Assembly (NCBI GenBank): GCA_025210335.1
Contig: JAOARY010000051.1
Location: forward strand, 1 to 64,000
From: Peptostreptococcaceae bacterium
Lineage (GTDB): Bacteria > Bacillota > Clostridia > Peptostreptococcales > Peptostreptococcaceae
Reading direction: 5' to 3'
Length of the DNA stretch: 64,000 nucleotides
Shown here: piece by piece, positions 25,996-35,040 of the stretch
Layout: each line of letters starts with the position of its first letter
How positions within the stretch are numbered: position 1 is the stretch's first letter
Position numbers and translations under genes: made by a program
Notes under the pieces: generated by a model
Told to the model about the DNA's origin: nothing
Databases searched by the model: none
Seen by the model: only the letters and a program-made list of their open reading frames with translations

Positions 25996-26706
25996 ATGAG
26001 TAAATTATTATACCAATTAGATAGTTATCTTAAGGAGTTTGAATGTCAAATTATTGAGGTTGATGAGGAAGAAAATGCAGTAGTATTAGACCAAACAGCA
26101 TTTTATCCATCAGGTGGTGGACAACCTTGTGATATAGGAGTATTAAAGGGCGAGTCTGAATATATTGTTAAGTCAGTTAAGAAAAAATCTAATAAAGTAT
26201 ATCATTATATTGAAGGTATGTTACCAAAGATTGATGAAAAATGCAAAGGTATAATAGATTGGGACAGAAGATATAAACTTATGAGAACACATACAGCTAT
26301 GCATATTCTTTGTGGGGTTGTATTTAGAGATTATAAGGCACAGGTAACAGGTGGAAATATGGATGTGTTAAAAGGAAGAATGGATTTTGAGTTTGAGAAT
26401 TTTGATAAGGATTTGATTGAGGAGATTGAACTCAAGGTCAATAAGGAGATTGAAAATGAAAGGGATGTTGAGGCTAAAATTCTTTTAAGAGAGGAAGCCT
26501 TTTCGATACCAGATCTTATAAGAACTAAGATTAACTTATTACCAGAAGGAATTGAGGAAGTTAGAACAATAGAGATTAAAGGGCTAGATCTTCAGGCTGA
26601 TGGTGGAACACATGTAGCAAATACTAAAGAAATAGGCACAATGAAGATAGTGGATCATAAGAGTAAGGGAAAGATAAATAAAAGAATATATGTTGAGATA
26701 AATTAA
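25996..26706 (+). CDS. Alanyl-tRNA editing protein AlaX family
   Basis: A 236-residue stand-alone editing domain related to the AlaRS C-terminal part, expected to hydrolyse Ser-tRNA(Ala) or a related mischarged tRNA. The first domain has FYPSGGGQPCD (37-47), and the zinc site has H99 and H103 in HTAMH. The second zinc motif reads DGGTHV (202-207), with D202 where CGGTHV has its cysteine, while H206 is kept. The open frame begins much earlier, but ATG 25996 with AAGGATGAT upstream is the sensible start. Probably in one transcript with azlCD and the TrmB gene. Confidence 0.85.
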   Translation: MSKLLYQLDSYLKEFECQIIEVDEEENAVVLDQTAFYPSGGGQPCDIGVLKGESEYIVKSVKKKSNKVYHYIEGMLPKIDEKCKGIIDWDRRYKLMRTHTAMHILCGVVFRDYKAQVTGGNMDVLKGRMDFEFENFDKDLIEEIELKVNKEIENERDVEAKILLREEAFSIPDLIRTKINLLPEGIEEVRTIEIKGLDLQADGGTHVANTKEIGTMKIVDHKSKGKINKRIYVEIN

Positions 26707-26714
26707 GTTATATT

Positions 26715-26765
26715 AAAGGACTGTTGAGAAAAATTATTATTTTTTTCAATAGTCCTTTTTAGATT
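26715..26765 (+). terminator. Terminator of the azlC-alaX transcript
   Basis: AAAGGACTGTTGA (26715-26727) faces TCAATAGTCCTTT (26746-26758) with one mismatch; the stem can be extended by A/T pairs and is followed by T residues. Confidence 0.7.
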
Positions 26766-26784
26766 AATTTTATTTTTTTAATTT

Positions 26785-26821
26785 AAAATGATATAATTTA
26801 AATTAAAAATTATATCATTTT
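26785..26821. promoter_or_regulatory. Perfect inverted repeat at the restriction endonuclease promoter
   Basis: A 15-bp perfect dyad (26785-26799 with 26807-26821, seven-base spacer) that contains a TATAAT (26792-26797) and ends at the ribosome site AGGGGG of the endonuclease gene. It could be an operator or a hairpin that limits early endonuclease synthesis. Confidence 0.55.
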
Positions 26822-26831
26822 AGGGGGATTT

Positions 26832-28223
26832 GTGTTGAGTTTAGAATATGACAAAAGTAATCCGATTTCAATAGAAGAACATGCAAAGAGATTAATTAAT
26901 ATGAGTTTTAATGATGTATTACCAGATAAGTTTAAAAACTATAAGGGAAAAGGTAATTTGGGGCAATTTATAGAGAAATACCATTTTGGATATGATTTAA
27001 ATAGTGATAAGGAAGCGGATTTTAAAGAAGCTGGGGTTGAACTTAAAGTATCTTGTTTTAAGCAAAATAAAAATAAAACATACTCAGCTAAAGAAAGATT
27101 AGTGCTAAGTATAATAAACTATATGGATGTAATAGAAGAGCAGTTTGAAACGAGTTCCTTAATAGAAAAAAATAAGCTTTTATTACTTATATATTATCTT
27201 TATGATAATGAAATAAAAAATAAGCTGGATTATATAATAAAGTTTGCACAACTTTTTGAATTTCCAAAGGAAGATATAAAAATAATTAAAGATGATTGGG
27301 TAAAGATTATAAATAAAATCAAAGATGGAAAAGCACATGAACTTTCAGAAGGTGATACATTGTATCTTGGAGCGTGTACAAAAGGTGCAGGTGGAAATAA
27401 AGATTTAAGAAAACAGCCTTGTTGTGATATTAAAGCAAAGCAAAGAGCGTTTTCACTAAAGCAGTCTTATATGACTCATATTTTGAGAAATTATTTTATA
27501 AAAGGCAAAAAAACATATAATAACGATAGTGAAAGTATTATAAAAAATTTAGAAGTTCTTAAAAATAATACATTTGAGGATTACATTAAAAATAAAGTTG
27601 AAGAATATAAAGGTAAAGAAGTATTAAAATTATGTGAAGAATTTGATATTTCTACAAGAGCTAAAAATAAAAATGCAAATTTAATACTAAAAATACTAGG
27701 TGTTAAAGGTAAAAAAGCAAAGGAATTTGAAAAAGCAAACATAGAAATAAAAACAATAAAATTAAAAAATGGAAAGCCAAAAGAAAGTATGTCATTTAGA
27801 ACATTTAAATTTAAAGAGGTGGCAAATTCTAAATGGGAAGATAGTGATTTTAGAAATGTATTATCAGAGAGTAGGTTTTTATTTGTTATATTTAATGAGG
27901 ATGATAATGGGGTAGAAAGATTAGAAACTTGTATGTTTTGGAATATGCCTATAGAAGATATTGAAAATGATGTAAAGGAAATGTGGTTAAGAACAAAGAA
28001 AATTATAAAAGAAGGTATACAAGTAGAAGTTGTACAAAGAAAAAAAGATACAATAAGACGTAATAATTTACCTAAGTCAACTGAAAATAGAGTTGCACAC
28101 GTAAGACCACATGGAAGAGATAGTAAAGATACAGATGTACTTCCTAATGGAGATGAATTTACAAAACAATCTTTTTGGTTGAATAAAAATTATATATATG
28201 AGCAAATAAAAAATAGAGGTTAA
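26832..28223 (+). CDS. Type II restriction endonuclease, Sau3AI family (GATC)
   Basis: A 463-residue endonuclease of the Sau3AI/MutH-like family, predicted to cut GATC. The catalytic domain holds D63, E70 and K72 in EADFKEAGVELKV, the MutH-type D-(x)n-ExK centre. Further family blocks are YLGACTKGAGG and the QRAFSLKQSYMTHILR segment (about 213-230), and a second MutH-like half follows. The start is GTG 26832 or, with slightly better spacing from AGGGGG, TTG 26835. It converges on its methyltransferase gene with five bases between the coding ends. Close to the usual length of about 490 residues. Confidence 0.9.
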   Translation: MLSLEYDKSNPISIEEHAKRLINMSFNDVLPDKFKNYKGKGNLGQFIEKYHFGYDLNSDKEADFKEAGVELKVSCFKQNKNKTYSAKERLVLSIINYMDVIEEQFETSSLIEKNKLLLLIYYLYDNEIKNKLDYIIKFAQLFEFPKEDIKIIKDDWVKIINKIKDGKAHELSEGDTLYLGACTKGAGGNKDLRKQPCCDIKAKQRAFSLKQSYMTHILRNYFIKGKKTYNNDSESIIKNLEVLKNNTFEDYIKNKVEEYKGKEVLKLCEEFDISTRAKNKNANLILKILGVKGKKAKEFEKANIEIKTIKLKNGKPKESMSFRTFKFKEVANSKWEDSDFRNVLSESRFLFVIFNEDDNGVERLETCMFWNMPIEDIENDVKEMWLRTKKIIKEGIQVEVVQRKKDTIRRNNLPKSTENRVAHVRPHGRDSKDTDVLPNGDEFTKQSFWLNKNYIYEQIKNRG

Positions 28224-28237
28224 AACCTCTATTTTTC
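28206..28237. terminator. Bidirectional terminator inside the R-M gene ends
   Basis: A near-perfect hairpin, AAAAATAGAGGT and ACCTCTATTTTT around the endonuclease stop codon. It also covers the methyltransferase stop, so one hairpin serves both convergent genes. Confidence 0.75.
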
Positions 28238-29431
28238 TTTTTCAAATATTTCGTTAAGTTTATCGCCCATTTTTTTTACTAAACCTACAACTAAGGCATT
28301 ACCCATACAGAAATATCTAAATCGTTCAGACATTCCAGTTTGAGTCCAATTATCTTCAAAACCGTTTAAACGTTCACACTCTAAAGGTGTTAATTTTCTT
28401 AGTTTTTTAGTCAAAGGATCTTCAATTATATGAGTACTCCTATTTTTTGAAGCTTCTGAAGTTAGCATAGTTCTAGCTGGTCTATCAATGGGATCTGGAA
28501 ATGCAATTGGTCCTTCTGAAAAAGTATATTTATGTCCTGTTTTGCTTGTTCGCTCTATCTTTTTTGCACCTTTCATATATTCCCATTTGTCAAAATCAGA
28601 ATTTAGATAATATTTAGAGTCAACATTTTCTTCTAGTACATCTTTTAATAATTTGTATGAACCATTATAAGATGCTGTAGTTTTTGATGTATAAATAGTA
28701 CCTAAAAGCATTGCACCTGAATTTTGAAATTCAAATTTAAAGTTATTTGAAACATCAACTAAATCTTCATACTCTAAATTTAATTTATTAGATAATATTA
28801 TATCTTTTGATACTGGGAATATAGATGAAAAGAAACCTTTTTGATGGATACAATCAAAGCCTTCCATAGTTTTACTTTCTTTAAAATAGTTAGTGTCATT
28901 AAGATAAGCAAAAATAAATACTCTTCTTCTTCTTTGAGCAAATCCATAATCAGCAGCATTAATTACACGCCATTCTGCATTATAGCCTAGTTCGTTTAAA
29001 CAAGATAAAATTATTCCAAAATCTCTACCCCTTTGTGTTGAAGGAGATTTTAATAATCTATCAACATTTTCTAAAAGTAAGAATTTTGGTTTTTTTGATT
29101 TTAAGGTGTCATGTATATCCCACCATAAAACTCCTTTTTTACCTTGAATCCCTTTTGCTCCTGTAGATGCAACGCTATAATCTTGGCAAGGAAACCCACC
29201 AACTAATAGGTTATGATCTGGTATATCAGTTTTAGGAACTATTGATATATTTTCATTGACGTGGTGATTGTAATCTCCAAAATGATGGATGTAACAATCA
29301 AATGCATCTTGTGCCTTTCTACTAGGTTCCCATTGGTTAGCCCAAACAAAATCCCATGAGTCACAAGAATTTGAAAGACCCAATCTAAAGCCACCAACTC
29401 CAGCAAATAATTCTGCTACAGTTTTTTTCAT
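28229..29431 (-). CDS. DNA (cytosine-5) methyltransferase, Sau3AI type
   Basis: A 400-residue m5C methyltransferase, predicted to protect GATC. Motif I (AdoMet) is ELFAGVGGFRLGL (7-19), motif IV is GGFPCQDYS with catalytic C82, motif VI is ENVDRL and motif VIII is QRRRRVF. The variable target-recognition region lies between about 200 and 320. The start ATG 29431 is preceded by GGAGG on the minus strand; the 20 extra upstream codons have no ribosome site. Partner of the convergent Sau3AI-family endonuclease gene. Confidence 0.92.
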   Translation of the reverse strand: MKKTVAELFAGVGGFRLGLSNSCDSWDFVWANQWEPSRKAQDAFDCYIHHFGDYNHHVNENISIVPKTDIPDHNLLVGGFPCQDYSVASTGAKGIQGKKGVLWWDIHDTLKSKKPKFLLLENVDRLLKSPSTQRGRDFGIILSCLNELGYNAEWRVINAADYGFAQRRRRVFIFAYLNDTNYFKESKTMEGFDCIHQKGFFSSIFPVSKDIILSNKLNLEYEDLVDVSNNFKFEFQNSGAMLLGTIYTSKTTASYNGSYKLLKDVLEENVDSKYYLNSDFDKWEYMKGAKKIERTSKTGHKYTFSEGPIAFPDPIDRPARTMLTSEASKNRSTHIIEDPLTKKLRKLTPLECERLNGFEDNWTQTGMSERFRYFCMGNALVVGLVKKMGDKLNEIFEKEK

Positions 29432-29634
29432 AATATTTCCTCCATTTTTATTCCAAAAATCTTTTCTTACAATAAAAAATTTATATTCCAAGAAAGAATA
29501 TAAATTATGATTTTTGAAAATATTAGAATGTAATTAGAAAATCAGCAAAAAGCTAATTTTATAAAATAAAATACATAAATAATTTTTTTAGTTTTATTAA
29601 TATTTTAATAAGATTATATCATATAAGACTTATT

Positions 29635-29660
29635 AAAAAAAGAACTTTTGTTCTTTTTTT
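29635..29660. terminator. Insulating terminator hairpin
   Basis: AAAAAAAGAAC (29635-29645) faces GTTCTTTTTTT (29650-29660) with a four-base loop, symmetrical A and T tails. No gene ends here, so it may shield the helicase promoter from readthrough or be left over from a lost gene. Confidence 0.5.
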
Positions 29661-29700
29661 ATGTAAATTGTGATAATATAATTATCTAAAAATTAATAAA

Positions 29701-29729
29701 TTGAAACTAAATAAAATAAATGCTAAAAT
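29701..29729 (+). promoter_or_regulatory. Helicase gene promoter with extended -10
   Basis: TTGAAA (29701-29706), 17 bases, TAAAAT (29724-29729) preceded by TGC, giving an extended -10. A roughly 70-base leader follows. Confidence 0.65.
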
Positions 29730-29802
29730 AGCTGTAAGTGTATAAATTTTTAATTATATACAATAAATTGATAAGAAACATAGTATAAAAGGCGGGGATG
29801 TT

Positions 29803-32800
29803 GTGGAGTTGAAAAAAGAGCATTTAAAAGAAATAAATTTAATATTACCACCAATTTATAGAATTAATAAAGAGATTAATAAAAATAAAATTCTACAATT
29901 AAAAGTACCTGAAATTCAAGATACGTTTTTTATAATAGAGTTAAACTCTGATAATGGAAGAAGGTACATTATCAGAAATAAAACTGATAAATATTTAGTT
30001 GTTTATAATAAGAAAAATATTCCTAAAGAAAATGATAAGATTCTTTTATTAAAGGATAAAGCTTCTTTGGATAATTATAGTGATTTAGAATGGATTAAGC
30101 ATCCAGAATTAAGTATTAGAGATATTGTAAATTTGGAAAAGCAAAAAGAAAAAATAATAAACTCATGGAATAATAGGTTTTATTATAAAAAAGAAGAGAG
30201 GATTAATGATATTAATTATCCTGGATTAAGACCACCCCAAATTGGAGCATTACATTCAATTTTATCTCACTGGACTGTATCGGGCGAACCATCCACTATT
30301 GTTATGCCAACTGGTACAGGGAAGACCGAAACAATGTTAAGTATTTTAATATCAAATAAATGTAACAAAGTACTAGTTGTGGTTCCGTCTGATTCTTTAA
30401 GAACTCAAGTGTCTAAAAAATTTATTAAATTAGGTGTTTTGAAAGAATTCAATATAATTGACCCAAAATCTCAATACCCTATAGTGGGAGTAATAAAACA
30501 TAGATTTAAAACTTGTGAAGAAGCTGAAAAGTTTATGAATTCATGCAATGTTGTTGTTACTACTATGAGCATTATTAGTGGACTTAATGACGAAATAAAG
30601 AGCAATACTATCAACTGTTTTAATTATTTATTTATAGATGAAGCACATCATATTGCTGCAAAAACATGGTATGATTTTAAGAAAAGGTGTAAAGCAAAAA
30701 AAATAGTACAATTTACAGCTACCCCATTCAGAAATGATGGGAAAAACGTAGATGGGAAGATTATATTCAATTATCCATTAAATAAAGCACAAAAGGAAGG
30801 ATATTTTAAGAATATTAATTTTTTACCTATTAAAGAATTTTATGAGGAAATAGTTGATGCAAGAATTTCTGAAATTGCTGTTAAACAATTAGAGAAAGAT
30901 TTAGAAAAAGGATATAATCATATTTTAATGGCTCGTGTAAATGGGGTTAATAGAGCCAAAGAAATATTCAAAATATATAAGGAATATGAGAAGCATAACC
31001 CAGTAATTATTCATAATAGAATGGGAGCAAAAGATAAGAACAATACTTTAAAGATAATTAGAGAAAAACGAACTAGAATAATAGTCTGTGTAGATATGTT
31101 AGGTGAGGGATTTGACTTGCCAGAATTAAAGATTGCAGCATTACACGATACACATAAAAGTTTAGGAGTATCTTTGCAATTTATTGGTAGATTTACGAGA
31201 ACTAAGGATTCAAGTATTGGAGATGCTTCTATAATAGCGAATATAGCAGACCCTAAAGTGGGAGAAAGTTTAGAAACCTTATATAGTGAGGATGCTGATT
31301 GGAATTTGCTAATACGACAATCTAGCACGAAAATGATTGAAAATAGAATTGAATTTGCTAATATGATTGATGGATTTAATAGTAATATAATAACTGATAT
31401 CCCATTGCAAAATATATTTCCTAAAATGAGCACAGTAATATATAGAACTTCAAGTAGCGAGTGGACACCTGAAGAATTTAATATATCCAGTAATAATAAA
31501 GTTATTCATACTATTAATAATAAAAAGAATGTATTAATTGTAGTAGAAGAGAATATTCATCCTATATCTTGGGGAAAAATCAAGGAAATTAGTAATAGAA
31601 CATGGGATTTGTATATATTGTATTTTGATAAATGTAAAAAAGTATTATACATAAATAGCAGTATAAAAGCATTGCATAAACAATTGGCAAATTCTGTTGT
31701 GCAAGGTTCAAATATAATATCAGGAGAACAAGTATATAAAAGTTTATATGGAATCAATAGAATGTTATTCCATAGTGTAGGATTAAAAGATGCTTATAAC
31801 GGACCAGTTAATTACAGAATGTTTGCTGGTTCAAACATTGAAGATGGTATTACGGATTCTCAAAAAAGAAAAACCATAAAATCAAATTTATTTGGTGTTG
31901 GATATGAAAATGGCAAAAGAATAAGTATTGGATGTTCATATAAAGGTAAAATATGGGCGAAGGTAGTAACCAACCTTAAGGACTGGTGTTTATGGTGCGA
32001 TGCTTTAGGTGAAAAAATATTAGATAAATCTATAAATGTAGATGAGATTTTTAATGGTGTATTGATTCCAGTCATAATAGATAATAGACCACAACTTTAT
32101 CCATTAACTATTGAGTGGCCCTTGGAGTTTTATACTGATATTAAGGCCAACATAAATATTATTTATAAGGAAGAAAAGATTGATTTTGATGAAATTGATA
32201 TATTATTAGATGAACCAACTGAAAATGGAAATTTGATATTTAAAATCAAATCAGATTATTTTGAGAAAAAGTATGAGCTAGTTTTTCGTGGTAGTAGCGA
32301 TGAATCACAATTTGAATATAAAAATATAGATGAGATTCATGATGAATTAATGGTTAAAAAAGGTAATAAAAAGATGATAATTACTGATTGGTTTGTTGAA
32401 TATCCACCTGTAATAAGGTTTGTAGATGGTTCATTTCTTGAAAATAATTATTATGTAAAGACGAATAATGGTAGTTTTGAACCTTATTCAAAAGATAAGC
32501 TGATTGTTTGGAATTGGGATAATGTAAATATAAAAAAAGAGTCTCAAGGATTACTAAAAAGAAAGGATTCAATTCAGTATTATACAATAAATAAATTAAA
32601 AAATAAGGCTTATGATATAATTATTGATGATGATAATTCAGGAGAAGCAGCTGATATAATAACAATTAACGTTAATGAAAATGCAAATACAATTAATGTA
32701 GAACTGTATCATTGCAAATTTTCAAAAGAAAAAACTGCTGGTGCTAGAGTACAAGAATTATATGAAGTATGTGGACAAGCTCAAAAGAGTATAAATTGGA

Positions 32801-33078
32801 AAGAGAGTTTGGGTAGATTAATAGACCACATAAAACGTAGAGAACATAAAAGGATTAGTGAAAATAAACCATCTCGTTTTGAAAAAGGGGACATTAATAA
32901 ACTGATGCAGATTAAAAAAATGGATAGATTTTACCAGTACGACTTAAAGATATTTATTGTTCAGCCAGGTTTATCAGCTTCTAAAATATCAGTTCAACAA
33001 CAGGAAATATTAGCAGCAACAGAGAATTACTTACATGAAACATATAAAATACATTTTAAAGTGATTTGTAGTAAATAA
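29803..33078 (+). CDS. SF2 helicase with a possible C-terminal nuclease-like region, probable phage defence
   Basis: A 1091-residue protein. After a 140-residue N-terminal domain come GLRPPQIGAL (141-150), Walker A PTGTGKTE (169-176), DEAHH (about 277-281), TATPFRND and QFIGRFTRT, all SF2 helicase motifs of the type I/III restriction and UvrB branch. A long middle part (about 510-930) is unassigned. Near 965-1020 the sequence EAADIITI...VELYHCKFS...YEVCGQAQKS looks like a variant PD-(D/E)XK fold, though a clean ExK triad is not present. GTG start after AAAGGCGGGG. It lies next to a restriction-modification pair and a dead integrase, which argues for a defence role; no target can be named. Confidence 0.75.
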   Translation: MELKKEHLKEINLILPPIYRINKEINKNKILQLKVPEIQDTFFIIELNSDNGRRYIIRNKTDKYLVVYNKKNIPKENDKILLLKDKASLDNYSDLEWIKHPELSIRDIVNLEKQKEKIINSWNNRFYYKKEERINDINYPGLRPPQIGALHSILSHWTVSGEPSTIVMPTGTGKTETMLSILISNKCNKVLVVVPSDSLRTQVSKKFIKLGVLKEFNIIDPKSQYPIVGVIKHRFKTCEEAEKFMNSCNVVVTTMSIISGLNDEIKSNTINCFNYLFIDEAHHIAAKTWYDFKKRCKAKKIVQFTATPFRNDGKNVDGKIIFNYPLNKAQKEGYFKNINFLPIKEFYEEIVDARISEIAVKQLEKDLEKGYNHILMARVNGVNRAKEIFKIYKEYEKHNPVIIHNRMGAKDKNNTLKIIREKRTRIIVCVDMLGEGFDLPELKIAALHDTHKSLGVSLQFIGRFTRTKDSSIGDASIIANIADPKVGESLETLYSEDADWNLLIRQSSTKMIENRIEFANMIDGFNSNIITDIPLQNIFPKMSTVIYRTSSSEWTPEEFNISSNNKVIHTINNKKNVLIVVEENIHPISWGKIKEISNRTWDLYILYFDKCKKVLYINSSIKALHKQLANSVVQGSNIISGEQVYKSLYGINRMLFHSVGLKDAYNGPVNYRMFAGSNIEDGITDSQKRKTIKSNLFGVGYENGKRISIGCSYKGKIWAKVVTNLKDWCLWCDALGEKILDKSINVDEIFNGVLIPVIIDNRPQLYPLTIEWPLEFYTDIKANINIIYKEEKIDFDEIDILLDEPTENGNLIFKIKSDYFEKKYELVFRGSSDESQFEYKNIDEIHDELMVKKGNKKMIITDWFVEYPPVIRFVDGSFLENNYYVKTNNGSFEPYSKDKLIVWNWDNVNIKKESQGLLKRKDSIQYYTINKLKNKAYDIIIDDDNSGEAADIITINVNENANTINVELYHCKFSKEKTAGARVQELYEVCGQAQKSINWKESLGRLIDHIKRREHKRISENKPSRFEKGDINKLMQIKKMDRFYQYDLKIFIVQPGLSASKISVQQQEILAATENYLHETYKIHFKVICSK

Positions 33079-33113
33079 TAGGTCATTATATAGAACAACT
33101 GGGGGGAACAATT

Positions 33114-33209
33114 ATGAATAAAGGAAATATAGAACACTGATAATATAAAAGAGCTAATTGACGATTTGCTAGTAAAAAAAAGAGTAATGTGATTATACCT
33201 GAAAAATGA
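33114..33209 (+). pseudogene. Frameshifted remnant of a small island protein
   Basis: A start with a strong GGGGGG site reads MNKGNIEH then stops. Shifting frame once gives NTDNIKELIDDLLVKK and shifting again at an A8 run (33174-33181) gives SNVIIPEK before a stop. Read together it looks like a short helical protein of a mobile element broken by two small indels. Confidence 0.35.
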
Positions 33210-33239
33210 ATAAATTTAAAAGTAATATTATAAAAAATT

Positions 33240-33290
33240 GAGCTATTGACTATGAAGTTGAATTCGTAGTTAATAGCTCGATTTTTTATT
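33240..33290 (+). terminator. Terminator after the helicase region
   Basis: GAGCTATTGACTA (33240-33252) faces TAGTTAATAGCTC (33267-33279), almost perfect, followed by ATTTTTTATTTT. Confidence 0.7.
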
Positions 33291-33498
33291 TTGAAAAATT
33301 TATGAAGTAAATTTTGGAAAGTGTAAAAATAAAGATTTTATGTGTTATGTTAAAAATAGAGAAGGAGAAAAACCTTTGAAGTAATGATTTTTTAAAAAAT
33401 ATAAACTTAATTCAAATGGCCGTTTGAACTTGAAAATTAATTAAAGTAATTTTTAAAATATAAAAAAAGGAATTGACATCTAAAGGGAAGAATTCATC

Positions 33499-33675
33499 AT
33501 GAACACAAATAAAATCGAAAAAGCAACATATAGCATAGCAGAAGTAGCAAAAGTACTGGGCATTGGAAAATCTCTTGCTTATGAGATGGCACATGCAGGT
33601 AAGATACCTGTAATAAAATTTGGGAAAAGAATGGTAGTTCCAAAAAGTAAGTTAGAGAAAATGTTGATAGCATAG
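33499..33675 (+). CDS. xis: Excisionase / helix-turn-helix DNA-binding protein
   Basis: A 58-residue protein too short for routine gene calls. It reads as a MerR-like excisionase-family HTH: TYSIAEVAKVLGIGKSLAYE is the helix-turn-helix, then HAGKIPVIKFGKRMVVPK is the wing. AAAGGGAAG precedes the ATG. It lies 26 bases before the integrase pseudogene, the usual xis-int order of Tn916-like and related elements. The gene itself looks intact although its partner is broken. Confidence 0.8.
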   Translation: MNTNKIEKATYSIAEVAKVLGIGKSLAYEMAHAGKIPVIKFGKRMVVPKSKLEKMLIA

Positions 33676-33701
33676 TATAAGGACTAGATGGAGGGGAAAA
33701 T

Positions 33702-34887
33702 ATGGCTAAAAAGAAGAATGGTGATGGGGAAGGTACTATATATCAAAGAGCAGATGGAAAATGGATAGGTCAAATAACAATTGGGCGTGACCCTGATACA
33801 GGAAAATTAAAGAGAAAGAGTCTATATGGAAAAAGAAGAAGAGACGTATCAGAAAAGATGAATAAAATAAGGCTTGAGCTTAATTTGGGAACTTATGATA
33901 AAGATGAGAAGACAACTTTAGGAGAATGGATGTTAAAGTTGTTAGACCTTTATAAAAAGCAAAATCTGAAAGTAGGAACATACAATAGTTATTATATAAA
34001 TATTTTTAATCATATAACCAGCTATTGGAGATATTAAACTTATAGAACTTACTAAAATTCATTTACAGCAGTTTTACAATAATCTAGCTGAAGCAGGAAA
34101 TAAAAGAACAGGGAAAGGATTAACAGGAAAAACCGTTCATAGAATACATGTAATTATTTATGCAGCATTAAAAAAAGCAGTTGGAGATGAATTAATTACT
34201 AAAAATGTAAGTGAACATGTAGAGTTACCAAAACAAGAGGACAAGGATATGACATATATTACATTAGCAGAAAGTAAGATTTTATTAGAGAAAGCAAAAG
34301 ATACTCGGCTCTATATGGCTATATTATTAGAACTATCAACTGGATTAAGAAGAGGAGAACTTTTAGGTCTTAGGTGGCAGGATTTAGATTTAACTGACAA
34401 AACATTATGCGTTAAGCAATCAATAATAGTAAACTATGCTAAGAAGAAAAATTCTAATGAAGATAATTTTTTGGTATCAACTCCAAAAACTAAGAGGTCA
34501 AAAAGAAATATTCCTATTATAAATGATGTGATTGAAGAACTCAAAAAACATAAAATCAGGCAAAATTAAGAAAAAGAAGAAATTGGGAAATATTATAGTG
34601 ATAACGACTTGGTATTTTGCAAAATAGATGGAATCCCTTATAACCCAACAACTTTTACATATGATTTTAAAAAGATAGTAAAAGAAGCTGGTATTGAGAG
34701 GAACATTCGATTCCACGATTTGAGATACACTGTAGCAACTAGATTGATGGAAAATAATGTTGGCTTCAAAGCGGTTCAAGAAATTTTAGGACATAGTACT
34801 GTTAATGTAACATTAAATGTATATACGCATATAAGCAATGATATAAAAAAACAAGCGGTGGAAAAATTAAATATGAATACAAAGTAA
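33702..34887 (+). pseudogene. int: Tyrosine recombinase (integrase), inactivated
   Basis: A Tn916-like phage-type integrase of about 390 residues when joined across damage. The intact first part has the AP2-like arm-binding domain (GTIYQRADGKWIGQITIGRD) and the start of the core-binding domain. The frame breaks near 34016, where continuation as PAIGDIKLIELTKIHLQQFY lies in another frame. A TAA at 34567-34569 then interrupts the catalytic domain in frame. Catalytic residues remain readable: arginine in TGLRRGELLGLRW, HDLR, LGHS and the terminal tyrosine in NVYTHI. Loss of function seems certain unless fragments complement each other. Confidence 0.88.
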
Positions 34888-34922
34888 AAAAACTGATTGG
34901 GCTATTCAATCAGTTTTTTTAT
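34886..34922 (+). terminator. Integrase terminator
   Basis: AAAAAAACTGATTG (34886-34899) pairs perfectly with CAATCAGTTTTTTT (34907-34920). Confidence 0.85.
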
Positions 34923-35040
34923 AAATTTTTCCCGTTACATTATTTTAATGATGCTAATTATGTGATTTGAAAAGCAATCTCCAAAAGCCTTTATATTACT
35001 GGGATTACAAGAATGATTTTCAATTTAGCATCTATCTCTT

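Larger units (their letters stand above)
29432..29802. other. Divergent intergenic region between methyltransferase and helicase genes
   Basis: 371 AT-rich bases. They hold the helicase promoter (29701-29729) and a terminator-like hairpin (29635-29660), both listed separately. No small gene is evident. Confidence 0.4.
33079..33498. other. Decayed region between helicase and excisionase genes
   Basis: 420 bases containing the gene remnant at 33114, a terminator at 33240-33290 and the small dyad TTCAAA-N6-TTTGAA at 33411-33428 ahead of the excisionase gene, which could be a recombinase or excisionase site. No intact gene is seen. Confidence 0.4.

Noticed and set aside
33474-33498. Promoter TTGACA just before the excisionase gene
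   Set aside because: No -10 element can be placed between it and the start codon, so the match is probably chance.
34498-34779. Minus-strand frame over the integrase
   Set aside because: It is a shadow of the pseudogene; the plus-strand reading gives clear integrase motifs.
26707-35040. Flanking att direct repeats of the defence island
   Set aside because: Comparing the stretches next to alaX and after the integrase by eye gave no shared repeat longer than simple A/T runs.
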